A stretch of DNA of 64,000 nt from an uncultured Acidobacteriota bacterium (GTDB lineage Bacteria; Acidobacteriota; Terriglobia; Bryobacterales; Bryobacteraceae), in the NCBI GenBank assembly GCA_902826605.1, contig CADEFM010000006.1, positions 1-64,000 of the forward strand, given 5' to 3'. Shown here piece after piece: positions 17,834 to 26,492 of this stretch. Position numbers and translations under genes: made by a program. The notes beneath the pieces are model-generated. The model did not search any database. It saw only the letters and a list, made by a program, of their open reading frames with translations, and was not told where the DNA came from. Position 1 is the first letter of the stretch; every line of letters begins with the position of its first letter.

Positions 17834-19624
17834 ATGAGATTCCCGATTAAGGAAGTTTTGTTGAGTACGGCTCTACTATGCACTCCAGGTTCGACGGGGC
17901 ATGCCCAGACGGCGCCGCGCACACAGCAGCCAACGAAGACAGTGCGGGTGGTTCCGAATTTCGTTACAGTGACCGATCAAACGATGCGGTCGCCCAAGCC
18001 CGAGGATTGGCTGATCCATCGGGGCAATTATCAAGCGTGGGGCTACAGCGCCCTCAATCAGATCAACAAAGCCAACGTCAAAGGTCTGCAACTGGTCTGG
18101 TCGCGCGCCATGGAGGACGGCACCAACCAGGCAACTCCCCTCGTTTACAACGGCGTGATGTATGTCGGCAATCCCGGCGACGTGATCCAGGCGATCGATG
18201 CCGCTACCGGCGACCTGATGTGGGAGTACCGGCGTCCGCTGCCCCCCGTGACGTCGCGACACAACGCCCTCGGACAACGCAAACGCAGCATCGCGCTCTA
18301 CGGTGAGCAGGTTTATTTTGTGACTTGGGATAATTTTGTGGTCTCCCTGGCCGCCCGCACCGGCGAGATGGTGTGGCAGACCGATCGCGGGGGCGACCTG
18401 TACGTGAGCAACTCCAGCGGTCCGATCGTGGCCAACGGCGTGGTCATCGCGGGAAGCACCTGCCAGTATTCGGGCCAAGGGTGCTATGTCACCGGTCACG
18501 ACGCCAAAACGGGCCGGGAGCTGTGGCGGAACCAGATGATTCCGCGCCCTGGTGAGCCCGGCGACGAAACCTGGGCGGGTGCGCCTTTCGAGAGCCGCTG
18601 GATGACCGGTGTCTGGGGTCAGCTCACTTACGATCCAGAACTGGATCTGGTTTACTACGGCTCCACCGGCGTCGGTCCGGCCTCGGAGGCGCAGCGCAAC
18701 ATGCCGGGCGCCACGATGGCCGGCACGAACACGCGTTTCGCGGTCCGGCCCAAGACCGGCGAAGTGGTGTGGAAGCACCAGGTGCTGCCGCGCGACAACT
18801 GGGATCAGGAATGCACCTTCGAGATGATGATCATCAATACTCCGGTCAACCCCAGCGCCGCCGCCGGTTTGTTGTCGATCAATCCCGACGCGCGCCGCGG
18901 GCCGCGCAAGACGCTGACCGGGGTGCCCTGCAAGACCGGGATCGCCTGGAGCTTCGATGCCGCTAACGGCGAGTTCCTGTGGGCGAAGCCGACCACGGAG
19001 CAGAACGTGGTCGCGCGGATCGACCCGAAAGGGCTGGTCACGGTGAACGAAGACGCCGTGCTCAAGGAGGTCGGCAAAACCTACCACGTGTGCCCGACAT
19101 ATAACGGCGGCCGCGACTGGCCGCAAGGTGCCTACAGTCCGAGATCCAACGTTATGTATATACCGCTATCGAATCTGTGCATCGATTCGACGGCGCGCAC
19201 CGATCGCACCGCAGCGCCGCAGTTTGTCTACAACACGAACAATGTCGGCAAGTTCGCGGCCGGCAAGGACAAGGTGGGTCGCATCGACGCGATTTCAGTA
19301 GAGACCGGTCGCACGTTGTGGACTTGGGAAACGCGGGTGACGAACTATTCGCCGATTCTGGCCACCGGGGGCGGGCTGCTTTTCAATGGTGCGATGGACC
19401 GCTATCTGCGGGCGCTCGATGCCGATACCGGCAAGGTCCTGTGGCAGACCAGGCTTCCCGTGCAGATCGTGGGCGGCGCCGTATCGTATTCGATCAACGG
19501 CCGGCAATACATCGCCGTCGCGGCCGGCGGCGGCCTGATCGCCGCCATGGGCCTGAGTATGACCCCCGAAGTGGACACGTTCAGCGGCAGCAACGCGATG
19601 TACGTCTTCGCGCTACCTCAATAG
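17834..19624 (+). CDS. PQQ-dependent dehydrogenase (quinoprotein alcohol dehydrogenase type)
   Basis: A 596-residue periplasmic quinoprotein with a Sec signal (cleavage near GHAQ, residue 25). It has the eight-bladed propeller pattern with Trp-docking motifs, for example DWLIHRGNYQAWGYSALNQI, AIDAATGDLMWEYRRPLP and TGVWGQLTYDPELDLVYYG. ATPLVYNGVMYV and CYVTGHDAKTGRELWR are also typical. It would oxidise an alcohol or aldehyde using PQQ and Ca or a lanthanide. There is no C-terminal cytochrome c domain, so electrons must go to a separate acceptor. Strong AAGGAGG before ATG 17834. It is divergent from the barrel operon. The substrate is unknown and no PQQ synthesis genes are in the window. Confidence 0.9.
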   Translation: MRFPIKEVLLSTALLCTPGSTGHAQTAPRTQQPTKTVRVVPNFVTVTDQTMRSPKPEDWLIHRGNYQAWGYSALNQINKANVKGLQLVWSRAMEDGTNQATPLVYNGVMYVGNPGDVIQAIDAATGDLMWEYRRPLPPVTSRHNALGQRKRSIALYGEQVYFVTWDNFVVSLAARTGEMVWQTDRGGDLYVSNSSGPIVANGVVIAGSTCQYSGQGCYVTGHDAKTGRELWRNQMIPRPGEPGDETWAGAPFESRWMTGVWGQLTYDPELDLVYYGSTGVGPASEAQRNMPGATMAGTNTRFAVRPKTGEVVWKHQVLPRDNWDQECTFEMMIINTPVNPSAAAGLLSINPDARRGPRKTLTGVPCKTGIAWSFDAANGEFLWAKPTTEQNVVARIDPKGLVTVNEDAVLKEVGKTYHVCPTYNGGRDWPQGAYSPRSNVMYIPLSNLCIDSTARTDRTAAPQFVYNTNNVGKFAAGKDKVGRIDAISVETGRTLWTWETRVTNYSPILATGGGLLFNGAMDRYLRALDADTGKVLWQTRLPVQIVGGAVSYSINGRQYIAVAAGGGLIAAMGLSMTPEVDTFSGSNAMYVFALPQ

Positions 19625-20077
19625 GCCCGGATCGGCGGCGATTTTGTCGGACCTTCTGCGCGTTGATATCAAACCTAAGACCACAAACGGTCTTTGTTCC
19701 GCAGCGCCAGTGACGAAGGTTTCTGAGGCAGTGTGAATACAAAGACGTTCAATGTTGCGGTAGGGCGACACATCATACGAAATCGGCGAAAATTGCCGCT
19801 GTCGTCCGAGTTGAGCTCGCCAGGCCAGCCTTGCGCCTACCGCCGCGAGGCTCAGCGCCATCGCGATGAACTGCGCGGAGGCGGGGATGTGAACCGGACG
19901 TCCATCGAATGCTGGTGGCTGGCTGCCACGCGATCAGCCGAACCAACTTCATGGCGCGAAGCCCGTACCCGTATGCAGTCCGCCTTGGTCGCTGCGTTTG
20001 AGAGACTATGTTTCAAGAGAGTGTATGTTTGAGAAAGGCGTTGCGGGTCTCCTCGTTCGCTCGCACAACGAAACACG
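19625..20077. other. Intergenic stretch of about 450 bp
   Basis: Several overlapping open frames of 80-100 codons exist on both strands, but none has a ribosome site, a recognisable motif or consistent codon use. No RNA gene was recognised. I see nothing to annotate. Confidence 0.4.
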
Positions 20078-20731
20078 TTGGACTGGCTCCTCAGACAAGT
20101 CGAAGACCAGATGGCGGCGTTCCGGCGGAACCGGATGCGAAAGTTCGCCTCTGTGTTCGGACTCACCGAGCATACGCGCATTTTGGATGTCGGAGGAACG
20201 CCGCAAAATTGGTGCTGGCTGGACTTGCCGCCAGGCGCACGCGTTACGCTGGCGAACCTGCCCGCCGGTCTGGAAGGATATGGCCGGCCAGAAGGTATGC
20301 AGCGCGTGTTCAGCGACGGCTGCCGCTTGCCGTTTTCCGATGGCTCCTTCGATGTGGCGTTCAGCAATTCAGTCATCGAACATGTGGGGCCGCCGGATCG
20401 CCAGCTTGCGTTCGCGCAGGAGATCCGGAGGGTCGCCAAGGCCTACTGGGTTGAGACCCCGAATCGGTGGTTCCCGGTGGAATCGCATCTGCTGACCCCC
20501 TTCATCCACTACCTTCCGCGAGGCCTACAAAAGCAAGTGGCACGGAGGTGGACGGTTTGGCAGTCGTTGACGCATCCAAGTCCGGAAAGCCGCAAATTCT
20601 ATGTGGAGCATTACTTGAACGACATTCGCCTGCTCACTCCATCCCAATTGCTCGCGTACTTTCCAGACGGCACGTTGCTGCGGGAGCGAACGCTCGGGTT
20701 GACCAAAGCTCTGGTCGTCTATCGCAAGTAG
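20078..20731 (+). CDS. Class I SAM-dependent methyltransferase
   Basis: A 217-residue methyltransferase of the Methyltransf_11 type. The SAM-binding motif I is TRILDVGGTPQNW; DLPPGARVTLANL corresponds to motif II, and LPFSDGSFDVAFSNSVIEHV is the motif that precedes the active-site loop. This subfamily (DVGGTP) is often linked to glycan or lipid modification. The start is uncertain: TTG 20078 gives a continuous N-terminal helix (LLRQVEDQMAAFRRN), while ATG 20111 is the first ATG. Neither has a good ribosome site. It is followed 65 bp later by the dehalogenase-like gene. The substrate is unknown. Confidence 0.8.
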   Translation: MDWLLRQVEDQMAAFRRNRMRKFASVFGLTEHTRILDVGGTPQNWCWLDLPPGARVTLANLPAGLEGYGRPEGMQRVFSDGCRLPFSDGSFDVAFSNSVIEHVGPPDRQLAFAQEIRRVAKAYWVETPNRWFPVESHLLTPFIHYLPRGLQKQVARRWTVWQSLTHPSPESRKFYVEHYLNDIRLLTPSQLLAYFPDGTLLRERTLGLTKALVVYRK

Positions 20732-20796
20732 AGGGCGTCATGTCATCCGCCGAGAATGGCCCGTCTGATTTATACTAGGAACCGCGGAAAATCAAA

Positions 20797-21855
20797 ATGA
20801 AAATTCCATTTGATCGCAGGCACTTCGTGACCGCCGTGACGTTGGGGTTGAGCGCGCAACGCGTATTGACCCCCGAAAATGCCCTCGCGCAAGCAAAAGC
20901 GGCGGCATCGTCGTCCACCACGCGGCCCCTGCCTCCAGACAGTGGTCTATTCAAGAACTTCGAGGCCAAGTGGGTTCGCACCAACGGCGCAGATATCTTC
21001 CTGCGTCACGGTGGGGAGGGACCGCCGCTCTTGCTGCTGCATGGCAACCCGCTCTCGCACGCCTCCTGGCACAAAATCGCCGAACCCCTGGCCAAACGAT
21101 TCCACGTTGTAGCGGCCGACCTGCGGGGATATGGCGACAGTGTGGGCCCCGCCGATGGCGGCCCCGAACACGTCAACTATTCGTTCCGTACCATGGCTCA
21201 GGACCAAGTCGACGTGATGGCCGCGCTCGGCTATAATCGCTTCTTCGTTGCCGGACACGACCGTGGGGCGCGCACCGCGCATCGCATGGCGCTTGACCAT
21301 CCAGACCGCGTGCGTAAGGTCGCGCTGCTGGACATACTGCCTACGCGCCATGTCTGGAGTCATACGTCGCGGGAGTGGGCGCTGGGCTCCTGGCACTGGT
21401 CTTTCATGGCGCAACCGGAAGAAATGTTCGAGCGCATGATGGCGGCAATTCCGGCTCGCGAATTCGTAATGCGCCATCTCAGTGCGGGTGCTCGCTCTGG
21501 CCTCAGCTCGGGCACGCCCGCGTTCTTCGATGATCGCGCGCTTGCTGAATATGTCCGCTGCTTTACGGCCAAGACGATCCACGGTTCCTGTGAAGACTAT
21601 CGCGCTGCGGCAACAATCGATCTCCGGCTTGACGAAGCAGACCATCAGGCCGGCCGCAAGATTACGATGCCGACGCTTGTCATCTGGGGGAGCCGTGGCG
21701 GCGTGGGAAGGCTCTACGGATCTGAAAGCGACTTGATGTCAATTTGGCGGGAAGCCGCAAGCGATGTGATCGGAGGCCCCGTAAATACCGGTCACTATGT
21801 TGCCGAGGAGGCGCCGCAGCCGGTCCTCGAGTCTTTCGAGCGCTTCTTCGTCTAA
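20797..21855 (+). CDS. Exported alpha/beta hydrolase, fluoroacetate-dehalogenase-like
   Basis: A 352-residue hydrolase with a Tat-like leader (FDRRHFVTAVTLGLSA) and processing near ALAQ (residue 32). The residues of characterised fluoroacetate dehalogenases are all present: nucleophile Asp155 in GHDRGAR with Arg156 and Arg159, acid Asp179 in LLDILPT, halide-binding His200-Trp201 in SWHWSF, Tyr268 in IHGSCEDYRA, and base His333 in TGHYVAEE. LLLLHGNPLSHASWHKI is the oxyanion-hole region. It should cleave C-F or C-Cl bonds in haloacetates. The known enzymes are cytoplasmic, so export is unusual. It lies on the same strand as the next two genes, which are separately spaced. Confidence 0.85.
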   Translation: MKIPFDRRHFVTAVTLGLSAQRVLTPENALAQAKAAASSSTTRPLPPDSGLFKNFEAKWVRTNGADIFLRHGGEGPPLLLLHGNPLSHASWHKIAEPLAKRFHVVAADLRGYGDSVGPADGGPEHVNYSFRTMAQDQVDVMAALGYNRFFVAGHDRGARTAHRMALDHPDRVRKVALLDILPTRHVWSHTSREWALGSWHWSFMAQPEEMFERMMAAIPAREFVMRHLSAGARSGLSSGTPAFFDDRALAEYVRCFTAKTIHGSCEDYRAAATIDLRLDEADHQAGRKITMPTLVIWGSRGGVGRLYGSESDLMSIWREAASDVIGGPVNTGHYVAEEAPQPVLESFERFFV

Positions 21856-21977
21856 TGCACGAGGGCGATAAAATCCGGTTGTTGTCCTTCGGGCGACATC
21901 GTTGAATCGGTGTATACTGATTCGTGCCTGGGACGCCACAATGGGCATCCCGGCTTTTACCTTTAGGAGCCAACAAA

Positions 21978-22496
21978 ATGAGGATGTTAGCGAAAATTGT
22001 AGGGGCCGTGCTGGTTTGTTTGGTCTTGGCGTTGGTAGTGCTGCGCATCACAGGCTTTAGCCCAATCGGGGACATACCAGGTCCTGGGAATTACCCAGGG
22101 CTATGGCTCAGCGGCGAGGTTGTCACTACTCCGGTCACGGACTGGTCGTTCGCTTCTCAATATAAGACCGACAAAGTGCAGACACGAACCTGGTACATGA
22201 TTCCTCACTCGGTAACAACCGGTTCCATCGTTCATAATGGCCAGCTCTATTTGACATCGATGTTCGCCGCTGGAGTGCCTTTCCCGGAAGGCAAGAGTTG
22301 GGTGATGAATGTGATGCGTGATCCCCATGTCCGCATACGGTTCGGAAACAAGTTGTACGACGGCGTTTTGTCCCATGTCACCGATCCGGATGAAAGAGCG
22401 GCCGTACTCGCACCGCGAGCGAAACAGAACCCTCGCCTTCTAGCCTCGAACACCGATGGCCCGGTTCTGCACCTATTTCGCGTCCTCCCTCAGTGA
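21978..22496 (+). CDS. Membrane-anchored split-barrel (nitroreductase/F420-type) protein
   Basis: A 172-residue protein with one N-terminal membrane segment or uncleaved signal (residues 6-27). The rest resembles the deazaflavin-dependent nitroreductase/pyridoxamine-phosphate-oxidase-like split barrel: TRTWYMIPHSVTTGSIVHNG, then LYLTSMFAAG and MNVMRDPHVRIRFGNKLYDG. Proteins of this fold bind flavin, F420 or haem. Whether this one does cannot be read. The frame is open from 21924, but ATG 21978 is preferred because TAGGAG lies about 10 bp upstream and the membrane segment follows immediately. The function is inferred only at fold level. Confidence 0.65.
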   Translation: MRMLAKIVGAVLVCLVLALVVLRITGFSPIGDIPGPGNYPGLWLSGEVVTTPVTDWSFASQYKTDKVQTRTWYMIPHSVTTGSIVHNGQLYLTSMFAAGVPFPEGKSWVMNVMRDPHVRIRFGNKLYDGVLSHVTDPDERAAVLAPRAKQNPRLLASNTDGPVLHLFRVLPQ

Positions 22497-22642
22497 GAGG
22501 CGGCTCGTGCAAGGCGGATTGTTTTAGGCCCGCTGCCCATCACCACCTCGTCTTTCGTTAATCCACGTCCCCGGCTTCGGACTGTGATATATTCCGGCAG
22601 AAGCGAGATGCCGATCTGACAAGGCAAGAATAGGGAGACCTT

Positions 22643-23533
22643 ATGACCAAGAGAGAATTCCTCGCTCTTAGCGTCGGGGCCGGAGTGGGTTTGGGGAAGA
22701 CGCGTGCTTTGTTCGCGCAGCAAGCAGTGGCTGTGGAGCCCCAAACGGACCCCAAGCAAGTTCGGTCCAGGATGGCAAAAACAACCAAGCTATTCAAGAG
22801 TCCACCAGGATATCCGAACGGAATTGCGGCGGCTCCGGAAGGTTTGTGGATTGCCGAACAAAAACTGGCCGGCCCGCAGGTCGCCAGGTATCACGTACCG
22901 GAAGCGAAATCTCTATCCGAAAACGCTTGGCTGGTCGACTGGAATGGCAAGGTCTTGAAGACAGTCACCACTCCATCCAGAAACACCAGCGGAATGGCGT
23001 ATGGAGGCGGATATATTTGGATGTGTGCGAACGCGCCTCCGGAAGGTGTCTTTCAGGTGGATATGAACTCGCGTCTGGTGAGTCACCGTCAGATTCCACT
23101 CGGCCCTAAGAACGACGGCGGCGGTTGTCACGGCGCTTTCTGGCATGAAGGCAAGCTCTGGATCGCCTCGCTTAGACTGCGTGGGATTCTTCGTGTGGAC
23201 CCCACGTCATGGGAGCCGGAATTCTTCATCCCTTTCTATGACGCTCCGGGGAGAGACCGTTACCACGGTATCGCCTGGGACAACGGCACCATTTGGCTGG
23301 TCACCGGCAACGACAGCCATCGGTTCGCGGAAGGCCGGCCTGGTTTGGTTCGTTACGACGCCGCGACTGGCAAAGTGCTTGAGACCGTGGATTTCGCTCC
23401 CGGCTCGGCGGATCCCCACGGACTCGCGATGCACGACGGAGCTCTCATCGCTTCCGACGCCGGCGCCCATCCGGGTTGGCCGATCAACGATAGTCCGACC
23501 AGTGGATGGATTTTCCGGATCGACCTAGTCTGA
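22643..23533 (+). CDS. Exported beta-propeller protein (SMP-30/YVTN-like)
   Basis: A 296-residue protein with a short leader (MTKREFLALSVGAGVGLG, ending near LFAQ). It shows repeated four-stranded blade units such as YPNGIAAAPEGLWIAEQ, TSGMAYGGGYIWMCANAPP, GAFWHEGKLWIASL and GIAWDNGTIWLVTGND. His residues in YHGIAW and DPHGLAMHD might bind metal, as in SMP-30/vinculin-like propellers. It may be a lactonase or a binding protein. A GGAGA site precedes ATG 22643. It is convergent with the MFS gene. Confidence 0.72.
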   Translation: MTKREFLALSVGAGVGLGKTRALFAQQAVAVEPQTDPKQVRSRMAKTTKLFKSPPGYPNGIAAAPEGLWIAEQKLAGPQVARYHVPEAKSLSENAWLVDWNGKVLKTVTTPSRNTSGMAYGGGYIWMCANAPPEGVFQVDMNSRLVSHRQIPLGPKNDGGGCHGAFWHEGKLWIASLRLRGILRVDPTSWEPEFFIPFYDAPGRDRYHGIAWDNGTIWLVTGNDSHRFAEGRPGLVRYDAATGKVLETVDFAPGSADPHGLAMHDGALIASDAGAHPGWPINDSPTSGWIFRIDLV

Positions 23534-23559
23534 TCACTTTGCGTTCCGTACCGTTGTCA

Positions 23560-24888
23560 CTATTGACGGTCCAACGTTCCACTGTGGTCCCGCAGCATCA
23601 AAACACTGGCAAGACTGATCACCGAGCAAACGGACATATAAACGGCAATTGCCGTCGAGGTGCCGAACTCCCGCAACAGAATGGCGGCGAGGATGGGCGC
23701 GGGTCCGCCGGCCGTAATGGATGCTAACTGGTACCCCAGACCCGATCCACTGTAGCGGAGGGAGCCGGGAAAGGTTTCGGAGATGAACGCGGCTTGCGGT
23801 CCGTACTGCAGGTCCTGCAACGGCAACGCGATCACTATGGCGAGGAATGCCAACGTCCAGGATTTGCTATCCAGCATCGCAAAATAGAGGAACGGAAAGC
23901 CGATCATTAGAACGCAGCCGAGCGCGATCAGCCTCCGGCGGCCGAAAGTGTCAGAGAGGCGGCCGCACAGCACCACGGTCATGGCTGAAATCAGTGTTTC
24001 GATCATGACGAGATTCAAAACCGTACCTCGGGCGAACCCGAGCTGGGTGGTGGCATAGGAGATGATGTAGGTCGTAAAAATGTAGAACTGAACCTGCTGT
24101 CCCGTGCGCAAAAACGTCGTCAGTCCGATTTGACGCCAATTCTTTCTCACGACTTCAGCCACCGGCGCTCGCACGATTGTGCCCGTGGCCTTGTGGTGCT
24201 CAAATACTGGGGTTTCAGCGATCCCGAACTGGATATACAGGCTGATTAGCAGGAGCGCAACGGTCGACACGAACGGCACCCGCCAGCCCCAATCGAAAAA
24301 CTGTTGTTCCGAGGTCACAAGGGTCATGAATCCCAGCGCACCATTGGCCAGTACCATGCCAAACGGTCCTCCGGCTTGTGCGAAGCTCGTGGCGAAACCG
24401 CGGCGGTTTGGGTCGGACCACTCGCCCGCAATCAGGACCGAGCCGCTCCAGGCTCCTCCCACGCTTATGCCCTGCAGCATTCGACCCACTGTCAACAGCA
24501 CCGCGCCCCAGATGCCGATCATTTCGTAAGACGGAACCAAGCCGATTCCCATCGTCGACAGGCCCATGGTCATAACGGTGACGATGAACAGCTTCCGGCG
24601 GCCCACCCGATCACCGAAGTGACCGAAGATCGCCGCGCCAATCGGCCTTCCAACGAACCCGACAAAAAATGTTGAGAATGACAGCAACGTGGCAATGAAG
24701 GGATCCGATTCAGGAAAGAACTTACGGGGAAATACTGTTGCCGCCGCGACTCCATAGAGCAGGAAGTCGTACCACTCGATAGTCGTCGAGAATGCCGACG
24801 CAGCCATCGCCCGGTTACGATGCCGCCGCTGTTTCGTGGCATCGCTGGGCGTGAGCGGGATCCTATCCGGGATCATGGAATTGTTCAC
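23560..24888 (-). CDS. MFS transporter, metabolite:H+ symporter (MHS) type
   Basis: A 442-residue, 12-helix inner-membrane transporter. IEWYDFLLYGVAAATVF in helix 1, and FVGRPIGAAIFGHFGDRVGR between helices 2 and 3, are the signatures of the MHS family (ProP, ShiA, KgtP, CitA). These import organic acids, betaines or shikimate with protons. I chose GTG 24888 because AAGGGA is well placed before it; ATG 24876 is possible, and the frame stays open to 24945 without support. With hydrolases and amidohydrolases on both sides, an aromatic or small organic acid substrate is likely, but this is inference. Confidence 0.88.
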   Translation of the reverse strand: MNNSMIPDRIPLTPSDATKQRRHRNRAMAASAFSTTIEWYDFLLYGVAAATVFPRKFFPESDPFIATLLSFSTFFVGFVGRPIGAAIFGHFGDRVGRRKLFIVTVMTMGLSTMGIGLVPSYEMIGIWGAVLLTVGRMLQGISVGGAWSGSVLIAGEWSDPNRRGFATSFAQAGGPFGMVLANGALGFMTLVTSEQQFFDWGWRVPFVSTVALLLISLYIQFGIAETPVFEHHKATGTIVRAPVAEVVRKNWRQIGLTTFLRTGQQVQFYIFTTYIISYATTQLGFARGTVLNLVMIETLISAMTVVLCGRLSDTFGRRRLIALGCVLMIGFPFLYFAMLDSKSWTLAFLAIVIALPLQDLQYGPQAAFISETFPGSLRYSGSGLGYQLASITAGGPAPILAAILLREFGTSTAIAVYMSVCSVISLASVLMLRDHSGTLDRQ

Positions 24889-24980
24889 GTGAATTCCCTT
24901 GATGCTAACGTAGCAGGTGTCCCGGTAAGCTAGAAAAGTTCGCATCCTGCGAATGGTTCACGTTTGGGTCTATGTTGTCA

Positions 24981-25015
24981 GGGCAATGGGTGAGGGCAAT
25001 GGGTGAGGGCAATGG
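24981..25015 (+). repeat. 13-bp tandem repeat, 2.7 copies, over a start codon
   Basis: The unit GGGCAATGGGTGA occurs at 24981-24993 and 24994-25006, and its first nine bases recur at 25007-25015. Each copy carries an ATG and a GGGTGAGG sequence that could serve as a ribosome site for the next ATG. Because the unit is 13 bp, the three ATGs are in three different frames. Only the last (25012) opens the hydrolase gene. Confidence 0.9.
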
Positions 25016-25899
25016 CAAACGCGCTGGTAAATGGCATCAGTCTCTACTACGAAGAGGTCGGAAGCGGGATACCCATGGTCTTCGTCCATGAGTTCGCCGG
25101 TGAGGTTGCGAGTTGGAGGCCCCAGGTCGGCTTCTTCGGCCGCCGCTACCGCACAGTCGCGTTCAATGCCCGTGGTTATCCACCTTCCGATGTTCCGGAA
25201 GATCCTTCACTGTATTCCCAGGCGCACGCGGTCGAAGATATCCGCGGCATTCTTGATCACCTCGGGATTGAGAGGGCGCACATCGTAGGTCTCTCCATGG
25301 GCGGCTATGCCGCGCTTCACTTCGGCCTCCTCTATCCCGAGCGGGCGAGGTCGATTGTAGTGGCGGGGGCGGGTTATGGATCGAAGCTCGATGAGCGCGA
25401 CGCCTTCCGCCGCGACTGCGCCGCAGTCGCTGAGCGGTTGGAGCGTGAGCCAATGAGTGAAGTTGCAGCGACATATGCGAATGGGCCCACGCGCCAGCAG
25501 TTCCGCGACAAGGACCCGCAGGGCTGGGAGGCTTTCCTGAATCTGCTGATGAAACAGTCAGCGAAGGGGCACGCCCTTACGATGCGCCAGGTGCAGATGA
25601 GGCGGCCATCAGTTTACGAACTCGGCGAGCGAATGGCGCAAATGACCGTGGCCGCTCTGATCATCACCGGTGACGAGGATGAACCGTGCCTGGAGCCGGC
25701 CCTCTATATGAAACGCATGATTCAGACATCGGGGCTGGTGGTTATTCCGAAGTCCGGCCACACAATCAATCTTGAGGAGCCGGACTTTTTTAACCGCTGC
25801 GTACTGGACTTTGTCACTGCGGTTGACGCAGGCCGCTGGACGCCGCGCAACGCCGCTTCCCGAAGCCGATCCGCGATCCTTCTGCAAACGGAGGGGTAA
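25012..25899 (+). CDS. Alpha/beta hydrolase (Ser nucleophile), cytoplasmic
   Basis: A 295-residue hydrolase with no signal peptide. The nucleophile elbow is GLSMGG (AHIVGLSMGGYAALHFG), the acid is probably Asp in ITGDEDEPC, and the base is His in KSGHTINLEEP. ARGYPPSDVP is the typical post-strand turn of the enol-lactonase/C-C hydrolase group. Possible reactions are ester, lactone or meta-cleavage product hydrolysis. ATG 25012 begins MANALVNGISLYYEE; a GTG nine bases earlier lies within the 13-bp repeat. It is divergent from the MHS transporter gene, suggesting a joint import and degradation function. Confidence 0.85.
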   Translation: MANALVNGISLYYEEVGSGIPMVFVHEFAGEVASWRPQVGFFGRRYRTVAFNARGYPPSDVPEDPSLYSQAHAVEDIRGILDHLGIERAHIVGLSMGGYAALHFGLLYPERARSIVVAGAGYGSKLDERDAFRRDCAAVAERLEREPMSEVAATYANGPTRQQFRDKDPQGWEAFLNLLMKQSAKGHALTMRQVQMRRPSVYELGERMAQMTVAALIITGDEDEPCLEPALYMKRMIQTSGLVVIPKSGHTINLEEPDFFNRCVLDFVTAVDAGRWTPRNAASRSRSAILLQTEG

Positions 25900-25940
25900 T
25901 TTGAGACGGTGCGGGCCGGGATCTGCCCGCCAGTCCCTGG

Positions 25941-26429
25941 CTATTTTCCGGATTTCAGCAGAGCTTCCAGCGCGGCCACGCCGGCCTGTGCCACTTGTGC
26001 ATCCTGCTGCGACGATCCTCCGCTGACGCCGATCGCGCCGATCACCTTGCCGTCCGCCATGAGCGGAAAACCGCCTTCGATCGGGGTCACCCCTGGGAGT
26101 CCGAGCATCGCGTTCCGCCCGCCGGCAATCACGTCTTCAAACGCTTTGGTGGGCCGCTTGAACTTGAGTGAAGTTTGAGCCTTTCCGATGGAGACGTCGA
26201 GGCTGCCAGCCTGAGCCTCATCGAGACGCTCCAGGGCCATGAGCGTCCCGCCGTCGTCAACCACGGCGATGAACATGTTCCAATTATTCTTCATCGCTTC
26301 CTTTTCGGCTGCCGCTACAATTACTTTGGCAACCGCCAGGTTCAGCGATTTCTTAGAGCTAAGCTGCTGCGCTCCAATTGTGGTGGCGGCGATCAACAGG
26401 GAGGATACAAGGAGATTGAGTTTTTTCAT
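25941..26429 (-). CDS. Exported GlcG/HbpS-family (DUF336) haem-binding-like protein
   Basis: A 162-residue protein with a Sec signal (residues 1-20, TIGAQQ). The mature part is the compact GlcG/HbpS domain: WNMFIAVVDDGGTLMALERL, then SIGKAQTSLKFKRPTKAF and GVTPIEGGFPLMADGKVIGA, ending in GVSGGSSQQDAQVAQAG. The family binds haem or small metabolites and is commonly located beside oxidoreductase and catabolic genes. Convergent with the upstream hydrolase gene and 63 bp downstream of an amidohydrolase on the same strand. Confidence 0.88.
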   Translation of the reverse strand: MKKLNLLVSSLLIAATTIGAQQLSSKKSLNLAVAKVIVAAAEKEAMKNNWNMFIAVVDDGGTLMALERLDEAQAGSLDVSIGKAQTSLKFKRPTKAFEDVIAGGRNAMLGLPGVTPIEGGFPLMADGKVIGAIGVSGGSSQQDAQVAQAGVAALEALLKSGK

Positions 26430-26492
26430 ATCAGTCGGCAGGCTATCACAATTTCCCTGGGTAAGCTACTGGCAAGTCGCGTCCGACTAAGC

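Noticed and set aside
19613..20032. Minus-strand and plus-strand ORFs of 80-100 codons after the PQQ dehydrogenase
   Set aside because: Mutually overlapping, without ribosome sites or recognisable domains.
20771..20776. TATACT before the dehalogenase-like gene as a -10 element
   Set aside because: No acceptable -35 at 16-18 bp, and it lies only about 20 bp before the start codon. A similar TATACT at 21913-21918 also lacks a partner.
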